DNA of 64,000 nt from JBBQDZ01 sp038237515 (GCA_038237515.1 JBBRYP010000011.1:15854-79853); one strand, 5' to 3'. Positions 1 through 9,313 are shown, counted from the first letter of the stretch. Notes: generated by a model not told the origin, from the letters alone. Numbers and translations are program-made.

Positions 1-1704
1 CATCCCGGTGATCACGTCGACTGAGGGACGCTGGGTCGCGAGGACGAGGTGGATGCCCACGGCCCGGGACTTCTGCGCCAGGCGGATGACGGCGTCCTCC
101 ACCTCCTGCGGCGAGATCATCATCAGGTCGGCGAGCTCGTCGATCACGACGAGCAGGTAGGGGAGCACCTCATCGCCGCGCTGGCGCAGGGCCCGGTTCA
201 TCTCCGGCAGCGAACGCGCGCGGACGAGGCTCATCCGCTCGTAGCGGCGCTCCATCTCGGCGACCACGTTCGCGAGCACCGCGGCCGCGCCCTTGGGGCT
301 CGAGACGACCGGCGTCAGGAGATGCGGGATCGACTCGTAGAACCCGAGCTCGATCCGCTTGGGGTCGATCAGGATCATCCGGCAGTCGTCCGGGGTCGAG
401 CGCAGCAGGATCGAGGTCAGGATCGTGTTGATGCAGCCGGACTTCCCGGATCCCGTCGTCCCCGCGATCAGCAGGTGCGGCATGCGCGCGAGATCGGTCC
501 AGACGGCGTTGCCGGAGATGTCCTTGCCGAGCCAGACCGACAACGGGCTGGCAGTCGCAGGGAGGTCGTCGTAGACGTCGCCGAGGGTGACGATGTTCGG
601 CGAGAGGTTCGGGAGCTCCACGCCGACCGCCTGCTTCCCCGGGATCGGCGCGAGAATGCGGATCTCGGTCGTCGCGAGCGCGTACGAGAGGTCGTCCTTC
701 AAGGCGGCGATCTTCGAGACCTTCGTCCCCGGCGCTAGCTGGAGCTCGAAACGAGTCACGCGAGGGCCCGAGATCTCGCCGATCACGGTCGCCTGCACCC
801 CGAAGTGGGCGAGCGTCTGGACGAGCGACTCGGCGATCCGCCGGCTCGCATCCTTGGAGGGGCCTGCAGTGACTGTCGAGCGGTGCAGGATCGCGCGATC
901 CGGAAGCCGGTAGTCGCCCGGCTGCTCGCCGAGGTCGAAGAGCGGCAGGGGGTTGGCCTCCGGTTCGGCTTCGTCCTCCTGCTCCTGCGGCTCGGACTGG
1001 AGGAGGAGCGGCGCCGGACCGGACGCGCCGGTCTCGCCCACCACGTCCGGGAAGGCCGCCACCGCGTCGACCGGCCGCCCGGGCCCCGTCGGCGCAAGTA
1101 ACACAGTGTTACTTGGTTCGCGATCGCCGGCCGTTGCAGCGACCGGTCGCGGCACGACGCGGTAGGCGGCGCCTCCGGCGCGCCGGAGAGCATGGCCCGA
1201 CCGGCGCACGAGGGCTCCTGCCGAGGCGCCGCTCAGCAGGAGCGCACCGACGACGAGGCCGAGGAGGCCGAGCATCGTCGCGCCTCCCGTGCCGAGGAGC
1301 TTCGCGAGTCCCCCGCCGAGGATCCGGCCGAAGACCCCGCCGTGCCCGGCGCCGAGGGTGACGAAGAGGCCGATCGCTCCGATGGCGATCCCCAGCCGGA
1401 AGGGGCGCACGTCGACGAGCGCGCTCCGCCCGACCATCAGCCCACCGACCGCCAGGAGGAGGAGCGGCAGGACGTAGGCGGCCCCGCCGACGACGGCCTC
1501 CAGCCCGCGTGTGACCGGCCCGCCGACGAAGCCGCCGCCCCATCCGAGATAGAGCAGCGAGGCGAGGAAGCAGCCGAGCGCGAGCAGGCCGAGGCCGACG
1601 AGCTCCGGATGCTGATGGCTGCGAGCAGGCGGCTTGCGCGTGCGCTTCTTGACACGCGAAGGCGTTTTCGGGCGCAGCTTTCGCGCCGGCTTCTTGCGAG
1701 CCAT
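1..1704 (-). CDS. ftsK: DNA translocase FtsK/SpoIIIE, C-terminus cut by window edge
   Basis: ATP-driven DNA pump that clears chromosome DNA from the division septum. The first 568 codons are in the window; the end of the motor and the gamma domain lie to the left. A Lys/Arg-rich N-terminus is followed by about four hydrophobic segments (residues 35-175), an acidic linker, and the motor. The Walker A motif GTTGSGKS is near residue 415 and Walker B (LLVVIDELAD) near 516; the visible part ends soon after ATQRPSVDVITG. The ATG at 1704 begins MARKKPARK. The linker is short for the family. It is downstream of and co-directional with the nucleoside hydrolase gene, separated by 189 bases that hold a phased repeat, so it probably has its own promoter there. 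Confidence 0.95.
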   Translation of the reverse strand, partial: MARKKPARKLRPKTPSRVKKRTRKPPARSHQHPELVGLGLLALGCFLASLLYLGWGGGFVGGPVTRGLEAVVGGAAYVLPLLLLAVGGLMVGRSALVDVRPFRLGIAIGAIGLFVTLGAGHGGVFGRILGGGLAKLLGTGGATMLGLLGLVVGALLLSGASAGALVRRSGHALRRAGGAAYRVVPRPVAATAGDREPSNTVLLAPTGPGRPVDAVAAFPDVVGETGASGPAPLLLQSEPQEQEDEAEPEANPLPLFDLGEQPGDYRLPDRAILHRSTVTAGPSKDASRRIAESLVQTLAHFGVQATVIGEISGPRVTRFELQLAPGTKVSKIAALKDDLSYALATTEIRILAPIPGKQAVGVELPNLSPNIVTLGDVYDDLPATASPLSVWLGKDISGNAVWTDLARMPHLLIAGTTGSGKSGCINTILTSILLRSTPDDCRMILIDPKRIELGFYESIPHLLTPVVSSPKGAAAVLANVVAEMERRYERMSLVRARSLPEMNRALRQRGDEVLPYLLVVIDELADLMMISPQEVEDAVIRLAQKSRAVGIHLVLATQRPSVDVITGM

Positions 1705-1752
1705 GCCGGCGATTTCTCCCTCCGGGAGGTGCTTCCTGCTCTGCACCCTGCC

Positions 1753-1851
1753 TCTGAGGCAGCTCTGGGGAAGGCCTGGGGAAGGTCTGGGGAGGGTTGC
1801 GGGAGCCTCTGGGGAAGATATGAGGACCTTCTGGGGTACCTCAGAGGAAGT
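1753..1851. repeat. Nine tandem imperfect 11-bp repeats upstream of ftsK
   Basis: Starting at 1753 the sequence falls into nine consecutive 11-base units. The best ones (1764, 1775, 1786, 1808, 1830) read TCTGGGGAAGG or differ by a few bases; the units between are degenerate but keep the same register. On the ftsK sense strand the unit is CCTTCCCCAGA. The period is close to one helical turn, so the G-tracts lie on one face of the DNA. The array fills much of the ftsK 5' region and does not belong to a convincing ORF. A multi-site regulator operator is an inference. Confidence 0.75.
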
Positions 1852-1887
1852 CGCACTCGGCGCGCCCGGCGCGCCGCCGGCTTCCGA

Positions 1888-1907
1888 AGAGCCTTATCCG
1901 AGGCTCT
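1888..1907 (-). terminator. Hairpin at the nucleoside hydrolase stop codon
   Basis: A perfect 7-bp inverted repeat (AGAGCCT/AGGCTCT, 6-nt loop) contains the TAA of the nucleoside hydrolase gene. GGCGCGCC palindromes follow in the transcript direction. There is no U-tract, so it is at best a weak or Rho-assisted terminator. Confidence 0.3.
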
Positions 1908-2826
1908 CGAGGCGCTCGAGTAGCAGCTCCACGAACCCCTCGGCGTCGATGTCCACTGCCACGTGCGCGTTCGGTTCCCAGCCGGCGCGCCGCCAGAGGT
2001 CGACGTACGTCCTCCCCCGCGAGAGCTCGCCGCCGCAGTCGACGACGACTCCCCGGTCGACCGTCTCCAGCAGGTCGGGCCGGACCACCTGGGCCACCGC
2101 GACGGCATCGTGGATCGGCGAGCCGTCGAAACCGTAGGTCTCGCGGTGGAAGCGGTCGTAGAAGCCCAGGAGCTCCGAGACCATGTGCGCCACGCGGCCG
2201 CCGGCGCGCAGGCGCTCCGAGTGGGCCGACGTGACGAGCGCCTTGTGGGTGACGTCGAGGCCGACCATCGTCACGTGAAGGCCGCTCGTGAACATGCGAT
2301 GCGCCGCCTCCGGGTCCGCCCAGATGTTGAACTCCGCCGCCGGCGTGACGTTCCCCTCGGCGATCGCGCCGCCCATGAGCACGACTCGCTCGAGCTGCGC
2401 GGCGGCGTCCGGATAGCGCGCGAGCAGCAGCGCCACGTTCGTCAGCGGGCCGGTGGGCACGAGCGTGATCGGTTGGGCGGCCCCGAGGATCGTCTCCGCC
2501 AGGAACTCGACGGCATGACGGTCGTCGGGCCTGCCGGTCGGCGGCGGCAGATCCGGCCCGTCGAGCCCCGTCTCGCCGTGGACGTAGGCCGCGACGTACT
2601 GGTCGCGAACGAGCGGCCGCGGTGCTCCGGCGGCGACCGGGACGTCCCCGCGCCCGGCGAACTCGAGTACCCGGAGAGCGTTCGCCGTCGTCTTGTCGAG
2701 CGTCTGGTTGCCGGAGACGGTGGTTACACCGACGAGCTCGAGCTCGGGGGACGCCAGCGCCAGCAGCAGCGCGATTGCGTCGTCGTGCCCAGGGTCGCAG
2801 TCGAGCAGGATCGGGATCGGGCTCAT
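1894..2826 (-). CDS. Inosine/uridine-preferring nucleoside hydrolase
   Basis: Cytoplasmic N-ribohydrolase that splits nucleosides into base and ribose. The N-terminus LLDCDPGHDDAIA is the family's Ca2+/ribose-binding DxDxxxDD signature. The family regions VGVTTVSGNQ and LMGGAIAEGNVTPAAEFN follow. The 310-aa length is standard. The start codon overlaps the ribokinase stop (ATGA), so the two are translationally coupled. The released ribose would be phosphorylated by the neighbouring kinase, which makes a small nucleoside-salvage module. Substrate preference cannot be read from sequence. Confidence 0.93.
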   Translation of the reverse strand: MSPIPILLDCDPGHDDAIALLLALASPELELVGVTTVSGNQTLDKTTANALRVLEFAGRGDVPVAAGAPRPLVRDQYVAAYVHGETGLDGPDLPPPTGRPDDRHAVEFLAETILGAAQPITLVPTGPLTNVALLLARYPDAAAQLERVVLMGGAIAEGNVTPAAEFNIWADPEAAHRMFTSGLHVTMVGLDVTHKALVTSAHSERLRAGGRVAHMVSELLGFYDRFHRETYGFDGSPIHDAVAVAQVVRPDLLETVDRGVVVDCGGELSRGRTYVDLWRRAGWEPNAHVAVDIDAEGFVELLLERLESLG

Positions 2827-3662
2827 CGGCTCAGTATCTCGTCTACCTCGTCGGCCGTGGGCAGCGACGGTTGTGCACCGCGTCGCGAGGCCGCAAGCGC
2901 CCCGGCCGCACAGGCTCGCTCGAGAGCCTCCTGCTTGTGTCGACCCTCGAGGAGCGACACGAGCAGGCAGGCGGTGAACGCGTCGCCCGCAGCCGTGCCG
3001 TCGACGGCCACCACCTTCGGGGGACGCGCCCGCGCGATCTCGGAACCCGCCTCGTAGAGGACCGCACCCTCGGCGCCGCTCGTGACCGCGAGTAGGCCGC
3101 GTGGCTCGGTCCCGAGCTCGTCGAGCTCGTAGCGGTTGGCCACCAGCAGGTCGGCCTGCGCGACGAGCTCGGCCGGCAGCCGGCGCGCCGGTGCGGCGTT
3201 CAGGCAGAAGAACGTCGCCTGATCAGCCGCCGCGGCGACGGCAGGCGTCGGGATCTCGAGCTGGCAGAGCGCCGCGGTGGCCCGCGCGACGTCGACGTGC
3301 TCCGGACGAAGCTCGGCGTTCGCGCCGGGGTTCACCACGATCGTGGTTTCGCCCGCCTCGTCGACGGCGATGCTCGCGGTCCCCGTCGGCATGTCTACCT
3401 CGGCGACCTCGAGCTCGACACCTGCCGCACGTACCTCTGCGAGCGCGCGGACGGCGTTCGGGTCGAGGCCGACGCATGCCACGAGCCGCACGTGCGCGCC
3501 GAGGCGCGCCGCCGCAACGGCCTGGTTGGCGCCCTTTCCCCCGGGCACCTCCTGGAAGCGTCGCGCGGTCACCGTCTCGCCCGGGCGCGGGAGCCGTTCG
3601 ACGGAGGAGACGAGATCGAGGTTGACGCTGCCGACGACCGCGACGCTAGGACGCGAGCGCAC
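2823..3662 (-). CDS. rbsK: Ribokinase (PfkB family)
   Basis: Phosphorylates D-ribose to ribose 5-phosphate. It shows the N-terminal PfkB motif (VVGSVNLDLVSSVERLPRPGE), the GGKGANQAVAAARLG motif and the C-terminal catalytic motif VDGTAAGDAFTACL. The GTG at 3662 gives MRSRPSVAVVGSVN and 279 aa; an open frame continues upstream, but that part is out-of-frame coding of the preceding gene. It overlaps the upstream unknown gene by 17 bases and the downstream nucleoside hydrolase by 3. It could act on another pentose. Confidence 0.9.
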   Translation of the reverse strand: MRSRPSVAVVGSVNLDLVSSVERLPRPGETVTARRFQEVPGGKGANQAVAAARLGAHVRLVACVGLDPNAVRALAEVRAAGVELEVAEVDMPTGTASIAVDEAGETTIVVNPGANAELRPEHVDVARATAALCQLEIPTPAVAAAADQATFFCLNAAPARRLPAELVAQADLLVANRYELDELGTEPRGLLAVTSGAEGAVLYEAGSEIARARPPKVVAVDGTAAGDAFTACLLVSLLEGRHKQEALERACAAGALAASRRGAQPSLPTADEVDEILSR

Positions 3663-4203
3663 GGAGATCTTCCAGCGCCGCGCCGAGCAGGTTGTCGCGA
3701 AGATCGAAGAGGCCCGCCCACAGCGACGAGCGCGGCGGCTCCGCGCCGACGCGCGCCGACGCAGCCAGGCCCTCGAGCGCACGCACGAGCACCGCCAGCT
3801 CCATGTAGACCTGCGCCACCCGCGTGGGGGAAGCTGCAACTCCGGCCCGTCGCAGCACCGGGTCCCAGTCCATGAGCTCGGCGGCTCCGGGGCCGCCGTA
3901 CCACGACCGCCCCTCCGCCTGATCGGCCTCGAGCTCGAGGAGGTACCGCCCGAGCGGCCGGTCGAGGCCGGTCAATGCCGCCTCGACGCGCTCCGCGGCC
4001 CGCCGCAGCGCCGCCTGCCTGCGCCCGGGAGTGGACGGCTCCGCATCGCCTCGCGCCCAACGCTCGAGCAGGCGGCAGAAGGCGAGTGCGGCGGCTTCGC
4101 AGGCACCGAGCTGAGCCACCAGCCGGCGAGTCGTCGCCTCCTCCACGGGGTGCGCGGCGAGGACGTCGGGCCAACCGGGGGCACCCGATCGAACCGCGTT
4201 CAC
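3646..4203 (-). CDS. Conserved hypothetical, predicted all-helical protein
   Basis: I do not recognise a family. The 185-aa product is Ala/Leu/Arg/Glu-rich and looks like a helical bundle, with a WYGGPGAAELMDWDP stretch in the middle. It has no signal peptide, membrane segment or Cys motif. The start is GTG, overlapping the RNase J stop as GTGA, and its 3' end overlaps the ribokinase start by 17 bases. The tight coupling on both sides argues that it is real and expressed with RNase J and ribokinase. Confidence 0.65.
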   Translation of the reverse strand: MNAVRSGAPGWPDVLAAHPVEEATTRRLVAQLGACEAAALAFCRLLERWARGDAEPSTPGRRQAALRRAAERVEAALTGLDRPLGRYLLELEADQAEGRSWYGGPGAAELMDWDPVLRRAGVAASPTRVAQVYMELAVLVRALEGLAASARVGAEPPRSSLWAGLFDLRDNLLGAALEDLRALAS

Positions 4204-5858
4204 GTCTCGATCACCACCGGGAGGATCATCGGGCGGCGGCCGGTCCGGTCGTAGACGAGCTGGCCGACGCCGTCGTGGAGATGCTCCTGGAGAAGCTTGA
4301 TCTCAGAGACGTTCTGGTCGAGGCACTCGGCGAGGACACGATCGGCCTCGGCCCGCATCTCGTCGAGCAGCGGCCCCGGCTCCGCGAAGCCGCGTGCGAT
4401 CAGCTCTGGGGAGCCGTTGATCCGCCCGTTCCCGCGCGAGAGGGTCGCCACGATGATGAGGACGCCGTCCTCGGAGAGGTGCCGGCGGTCGCGGAGCGCG
4501 ACGTCGCTGATGTCTCCGACTCCGAGCCCGTCGACGAAGGTCATGCCGGCATCGATCCGGTCGACGATTGCGACACCCTCCCGCGAGAGCTCGACGACGG
4601 AGCCATTCTCGGCCAGGATGATCGAGGAGGCCGGAACCCCCGCGTCGGCGGCGAGTCGCGCGTGCGCCGACTGCATCCTGAACTCGCCGTGAACGGGCAT
4701 CACGGCCTTCGGCCGGACGAGGCCGATGATCGTCCGGATCTCCTCCGAGTTCGCGTGGCCGGACACGTGGACCGGCGCGATCTCCTGATGGAGCACCTCT
4801 GCCCCCGCCCGCGAGAGCTGATTGATCGCGTCGTGGACGCGCAGCTCGTTTCCCGGCACGGGCTTCGCAGAGATGATGACGGTGTCGCCGCGCTCCACCG
4901 TCACGGCCGGGTGGTCGTTGTAGGCGATCCGAGTCAGCGCGGACATCGGCTCTCCCTGGCTGCCCGTACAGAGGATCAGGACCTCGCCGGGTGCAAACTC
5001 ATCGAGGTCGTTCGGCCGGATCAGGGTGCCGTCAGGAACCTCCAGGTAGCCGAGATTGCCGGCGATGTTGAGGTTCTTGCGCATCGAGCGCCCGACCACC
5101 GCCACCTTGCGGCCGACCTGCACGGCGACGTCGATGGCCTGCTGCATCCGGTGGACGTTCGAGGCGAACGAGGCCACCAGGACGCGGCCGTGGCGCTGCG
5201 GGATGATCTGGCGGAAGGCCTCGCCCACGAGCCGCTCGGACCCCGTCATGCCCGGCCGTTCGGCGTTCGTCGAGTCGCCGAGCAGGAGGTCGACGCCGCG
5301 GTTGCCGATCTCCGCCAGGCGACCGACGTCCGTCTTCAGCCCGTCGACCGGGGTGTGGTCGATCTTGTAGTCGCCCGTCAGAAGGATGCGGCCGGCCGCG
5401 GTTTCGAAGAGGACCGCGACGGTGTCCGGCACGGAATGAGCCATGCGGACGAATTCGGTGCGGAACGGCCCGATCTCGACAGGCCCGCCCTCCGGCCGCG
5501 CCTCCCGGAGCTCTGCCGCTCGCAGCAGGCCGTGCTCGTCGAGCTTCGACTTGACGAGGCCGAGCGTCAGCCGCGTCGCCCAGATCTCGGGCACCCGAAC
5601 CTCCCGCAGGAGGTACGGCAGCGCGCCCACATGATCCTCGTGCGCGTGCGTGAGGATCACGGCCCGCACGTTGGCCGCCCGCTCGCGCAGGTAGGAGAAG
5701 TCCGGCAGGATCAGGTCGACTCCCAGGTGCTCGTCGCGCGGGAACGCAAGGCCGGCGTCGACGACGACGATCGAGTCGCCGAGCTCGAAGACCGTCATGT
5801 TCTTGCCGACCTCGCCCAGGCCGCCGAGCGGGATCACGCGGAGCCTCGTGTCCGGCAT
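4200..5858 (-). CDS. rnj: Ribonuclease J
   Basis: Metallo-beta-lactamase/beta-CASP ribonuclease for mRNA decay and rRNA maturation, with 5'-3' exo- and endonuclease activity. The zinc site is THAHEDH (H71, H73, D75, H76). Other family segments are LLTGDYKIDHTPVDG, LLGDSTNAERPG, ILCTGSQGEPMSAL and VHVSGHANSEE. The 552-aa length is typical for actinobacteria. It is the first gene of the minus-strand run towards nucleoside salvage. A 262-base divergent region separates it from the HD-GYP gene, and I found no clear promoter hexamers there. Confidence 0.96.
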   Translation of the reverse strand: MPDTRLRVIPLGGLGEVGKNMTVFELGDSIVVVDAGLAFPRDEHLGVDLILPDFSYLRERAANVRAVILTHAHEDHVGALPYLLREVRVPEIWATRLTLGLVKSKLDEHGLLRAAELREARPEGGPVEIGPFRTEFVRMAHSVPDTVAVLFETAAGRILLTGDYKIDHTPVDGLKTDVGRLAEIGNRGVDLLLGDSTNAERPGMTGSERLVGEAFRQIIPQRHGRVLVASFASNVHRMQQAIDVAVQVGRKVAVVGRSMRKNLNIAGNLGYLEVPDGTLIRPNDLDEFAPGEVLILCTGSQGEPMSALTRIAYNDHPAVTVERGDTVIISAKPVPGNELRVHDAINQLSRAGAEVLHQEIAPVHVSGHANSEEIRTIIGLVRPKAVMPVHGEFRMQSAHARLAADAGVPASSIILAENGSVVELSREGVAIVDRIDAGMTFVDGLGVGDISDVALRDRRHLSEDGVLIIVATLSRGNGRINGSPELIARGFAEPGPLLDEMRAEADRVLAECLDQNVSEIKLLQEHLHDGVGQLVYDRTGRRPMILPVVIET

Positions 5859-6120
5859 CGGTCGATCTTACCGGGGCGAGCTCGCGCACCCTCGTTCTCC
5901 CCCGGCCGAGGGAGCGTCTCCCCCGTTCGAGGGTCACGTCGGGCGGCGTCCGGTGCGACAACAGACGTATGGCCTGGCGCCGCACCGGCACCGCCTCCCG
6001 CCGCGCGCTGCCCGCGTGCTCGGTCGCGCGGGGCCTGTGGCCGTGCACCGTCACGCCGCCTGGCGAGGAGAGCCACCGCGTGAGTACGTGCCCGCCGGCC
6101 CGTCGACCACTCCTTCCGGA

Positions 6121-7794
6121 ATGACGGAGCGGCCGAACCGGGACGCCGGCTCCCCCGTCAGCGTCCTGATCACGCTCGCGGCGGTGGCAGCGAGCGTCCT
6201 GATCGTGGCGACGCTTCCGCAGACGATCGACCTCGTCCGGACAGACCCCGCGAAGGGTGGGATATTCCTGGTGCTCTCGCTCGTCCTCCAGCTCTTCTCG
6301 GTCGAGGTGTACGGCAAGGGATCGATCGGGGTCTCGGCGATCGGCCTCCTCGCGGCGGCTTTCTCGCTCGGTCCAGGCCCGGCGGTCACGATCGCCTTCG
6401 TCGCCGCCTGCTTCCAGTTCGTCCGCAGGCGCGGGGTCCTGCACCGCGCTCTCTTCGACGCGGCGAACTTCTCGCTCTCGACCGGAGCCGCCGCCCTCGT
6501 CTACCAGGGTCTGACGAGTCTCGACCGTTCAGCGCTCGCGCGAGTGGGCGCGGCGACGCTGGCGGGCGTCGGGTACGGAGTCGTCAACAACGGCCTGCTC
6601 TGTACCGCGATGAGCCTCTCGGAGTCGCTGCCGCTCCGCGAGGTTTGGCGCGAGCGGTTCCACTGGGCGCGCTTCCACGTCCTCGCCTTCGGCCCGCTCG
6701 CAGTCGCCTCTTCGATCGCCTACGACAAGATGGGCTTCCTCGGAGTGGCAGCGTTCGCGTTGCCACCCGCGATGCTCGTTCTCTCCGTGCGCCAGTACCT
6801 CGACAGGACGCGTGCCGCCGTCGAGGATGTCCGTGCGGCGAACCGCGACCTCAGCCTCGCCAACGGTGAGCTCGAGGCGCGGAACGCCGATCTGCACGAG
6901 CTCTTCGAGTTCTCCGGCGGCCTCTCTTCCTGCGCGCACGACCGCGCCGCCCTCCTCGCGTATGCCGAGGACGCGCTCGAGCGGCTCACGGGCGTTGGCG
7001 CGCGCGTGGCCGTCGGCCCGAGCGAGAGCGGAATCCCCCTCATCGCAGGTGGCACCTGGATCGGCACGCTGGAGCTCCACGGCGGCGACTCCTTCGACGA
7101 CGCCCGTTGGGGGCGGCTGCGCGACGCGATCGTGCCGCAGCTCTCGACCGCCCTCGAGAGCGCCGAGCTCGTGGAAAAGGTTCGCAAGACGCACCTCGCG
7201 ACGATCGCCGCGCTTTCCCGCTCGATGGAGGCGAAGGACTACTACACGGGCCACCACACCGAACGCGTCTCGGCGGTCGCGGTCGCGCTGGCGGCGCGAC
7301 TCGGCTACGAGGGGCTCGATCGGGACGCGATCGAGGTCGGCGCGCTGCTCCACGACATCGGCAAGATCGGGATCCCCGAGCGCATCCTCCACAAGCCCGG
7401 CCCGCTCGACGACGAGGAGTGGAAGGTGATCAAGGAGCACCCCGTCATCTCGGAGTACATCCTGTCCGGGGTCGACCTACCACCGATCGTGCTGCAGATT
7501 GCCCGGTCGAGCCACGAGCGCTACGACGGCGCCGGCTACCCCGACGGCCTGGCTGGCGAGCGGATCCCGATGCCCGCGCGGATCGTCCTCGTCGCCGACG
7601 CCTTCGACGCCCTCACGAGCGACCGCCCCTACCGCCGCGGTCGCTCCGTCCAGGCGGCGATGGAGGAGATGCGGGCACATGCCGGCTCACAATTCTGCTC
7701 GCAGGTCGTCGCCGCCCTCGAGCGAATTTACCGCGAGCAGCCGGGGGTGCTCGGGGCTGTGGTGCTGCGCGCGGTGGAGGCCGGGGCGGCGTAG
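6121..7794 (+). CDS. Membrane HD-GYP domain phosphodiesterase
   Basis: Likely c-di-GMP phosphodiesterase with an N-terminal membrane sensor. Residues about 12-225 hold seven or eight hydrophobic segments (MASE-like). A short coiled region follows, then a degenerate GAF-like stretch (about 260-350) and a full HD-GYP domain (about 360-545) with GHHTERV, LLHDIGKIGIPE and SSHERYDGAGYPDGL. All catalytic metal ligands appear present. The ATG at 6121 (557 aa) is chosen because the open frame upstream is Arg/Pro-rich and not membrane-like; an in-frame GTG at 6088 is an alternative. It is monocistronic and ends 3 bases before a dispersed palindrome. Confidence 0.88.
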   Translation: MTERPNRDAGSPVSVLITLAAVAASVLIVATLPQTIDLVRTDPAKGGIFLVLSLVLQLFSVEVYGKGSIGVSAIGLLAAAFSLGPGPAVTIAFVAACFQFVRRRGVLHRALFDAANFSLSTGAAALVYQGLTSLDRSALARVGAATLAGVGYGVVNNGLLCTAMSLSESLPLREVWRERFHWARFHVLAFGPLAVASSIAYDKMGFLGVAAFALPPAMLVLSVRQYLDRTRAAVEDVRAANRDLSLANGELEARNADLHELFEFSGGLSSCAHDRAALLAYAEDALERLTGVGARVAVGPSESGIPLIAGGTWIGTLELHGGDSFDDARWGRLRDAIVPQLSTALESAELVEKVRKTHLATIAALSRSMEAKDYYTGHHTERVSAVAVALAARLGYEGLDRDAIEVGALLHDIGKIGIPERILHKPGPLDDEEWKVIKEHPVISEYILSGVDLPPIVLQIARSSHERYDGAGYPDGLAGERIPMPARIVLVADAFDALTSDRPYRRGRSVQAAMEEMRAHAGSQFCSQVVAALERIYREQPGVLGAVVLRAVEAGAA

Positions 7795-7797
7795 AGC

Positions 7798-7944
7798 GGG
7801 GGGGAACCCCTGGTTCCCCCCCGAACCCCCCTCCTTCCAAGCGCCTGCGCCGGTCCGCCGGAGCTGGGGTCGGTTACTGCCCTGCCAGCTCAAGCGTTGC
7901 TAAACCGTTTGGTGGGGCTCCCGCCGGGCAAGCCCGGCTCCGCC
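7798..7944 (+). repeat. Dispersed two-palindrome repeat, copy 1 (long form)
   Basis: Block A (7798-7822) is a perfect palindrome of GGGGGGGAACC, a 3-nt loop and its complement. Block B (7916-7944) has the core GCCGGGCAAGCCCGGC flanked by GGCTCCC and TCCGCC. The spacer is 93 nt and contains CCTCCTT right after block A. Matching copies are at 19.7, 28.4 and 30.7 kb. This one starts 3 bases after the HD-GYP stop and fills most of the convergent gap to dapA. Of the rest of that gap (7945-8074) I can say only that it is GC-rich and non-coding. Confidence 0.85.
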
Positions 7945-8074
7945 CGCGGATCGCGCTCGCATCAAACAGTCTCCAGCCCTCGCCGCGGCGATGGCGTTGC
8001 CCTCTCCACGCTCCGCTCGGACCCGGTCCGCTCCAAAAAGCCGCTGTCCCTGGCCCGCGTCGAGCTGGCGCGTT

Positions 8075-8956
8075 CTAGACCGAAGCGGGCGCCAGTGCGC
8101 CTAGCCGCTCGAGGCAGCGTCGCACCTGTTCCAGCTCCTCCTCGGTCGCGGGGACGAGCGGAAGGCGGTGGCCTCCGAGGTTGTGGCCGAGGAGATTCAT
8201 CGCGGCCTTGATCGGGATCGGGTTGACCTGGATCTTCAGCAAATCGAGGGCCGGACGGAGCTCCTTGTCGATGCGCCGGGCACCGTCCAGGTCTCCCCGA
8301 CGGAATCGTGTGACCAGCTCCTTCACCTGCGGGCCGACCACATGGGTGTGGACGCAAACCCCGCCGACGCCGCCGAGCTCGAGGAAGGGCACGATCAGCG
8401 GGTCGTCGCCGGCGTAGAGGTCGAGGTCGAGTTCGACGATCCGGCGAGCCTGGCCGAGATCGTCGTTCGCCTGCTTGACCGCCGTCACGTTCGGGATCTC
8501 CGCGAGCGCCTCGATCGTCTGCGGCTCGATGTTGAGCACGACGCGCGCCGGGATGTTGTAGACGACGACGGGCTTGTCCGTCGCGGCCGCGACCGCTTTG
8601 AAGTGCTCGACGATGCCACGCGGCGGCGGCTTGTTGTAGTAGGGCGTGACGACGAGAACGCCGTCGACGCCCAGCTCGTGCGCCTCCTTGGTGAGGTGCA
8701 CCGAGTGTGCCGTGGAGTAGGTACCTGTGCCGGCGACTACCGTCGCGCCGTCGCCCACGGTGTCGACGGCGACGCGGACGAGCTCGAGGCGCTCGTCGTC
8801 GGTGATCGTCGGCGACTCGCCCGTCGTGCCCGCCACCACCAGACCGTCGGAACCGTGATCGACGAGGTGGACGGCCAGAGCGCGAAACGCCTCGTAGTCG
8901 ACGTTCCCGTCGCCGTCGAACGGCGTGAGGATCGCCGTCAGCACCTCGCCGAGCAT
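8075..8956 (-). CDS. dapA: 4-hydroxy-tetrahydrodipicolinate synthase
   Basis: Condenses pyruvate with aspartate semialdehyde, the first step of the lysine/meso-diaminopimelate branch. It is a TIM barrel with GTTGES at 43-48, YNIPARV with catalytic Tyr133, and Schiff-base Lys161 in TAVKQAN. The ATG at 8956 (MLGEVLTAILTPF) fits the family; a further upstream in-frame start would add ten unmatched residues. dapB lies just upstream, with a small membrane protein gene between them. Confidence 0.95.
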   Translation of the reverse strand: MLGEVLTAILTPFDGDGNVDYEAFRALAVHLVDHGSDGLVVAGTTGESPTITDDERLELVRVAVDTVGDGATVVAGTGTYSTAHSVHLTKEAHELGVDGVLVVTPYYNKPPPRGIVEHFKAVAAATDKPVVVYNIPARVVLNIEPQTIEALAEIPNVTAVKQANDDLGQARRIVELDLDLYAGDDPLIVPFLELGGVGGVCVHTHVVGPQVKELVTRFRRGDLDGARRIDKELRPALDLLKIQVNPIPIKAAMNLLGHNLGGHRLPLVPATEEELEQVRRCLERLGALAPASV

Positions 8957-9047
8957 CGCGTTCAATCCTATCCCCTGCCGGAACAAAGTCGCCGGCGGCC
9001 CCAGGTACCGCTGTGGCGCCCGAGACCGCCGGAGGTGAGCTCCAGTG

Positions 9048-9245
9048 CTAGGAGCGGGTTGTGCTTCTGGGCGCCCCGCCGGTGAAGTTCATCTTCGCGA
9101 GCGGGGTGAGCTCGACGAGGAAAGCGGCCGCGAAGACCGCCAAACCGGCTGCGATCAGGTCGCCCTGATGGATGTTCGAGAAGATGGCGATGAAGAACAG
9201 GACGATCGCGACCAGCAGGAGCAGCGCGCGAATGCCGAATTCCAT
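9048..9245 (-). CDS. Small two-helix membrane protein
   Basis: 65 aa with hydrophobic helices at about 6-24 (IRALLLLVAIVLFFIAIF) and 31-45 (IAAGLAVFAAAFLVELTP), and a polar C-terminus. It has no recognisable domain. The gene begins at ATG 9245, preceded by GGAG in the transcript, and lies between dapB and dapA. Its function is unknown. Confidence 0.65.
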   Translation of the reverse strand: MEFGIRALLLLVAIVLFFIAIFSNIHQGDLIAAGLAVFAAAFLVELTPLAKMNFTGGAPRSTTRS

Positions 9246-9313
9246 GTCTCTCCTTGGTGGTGGGAGTGCGTGGAGCCACGCATCGACGATTGTGACTGCC
9301 GGGTCGGTCGGCG

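Noticed and set aside
1753..1851. Canonical MraZ box
   Set aside because: The period is 11, not 10 bases, and no mraZ-mraW cluster is near.
5797..6120. Upstream extension of the HD-GYP protein
   Set aside because: Arg/Pro/His-rich sequence unlike a membrane sensor; the RNase J start lies on the other strand.
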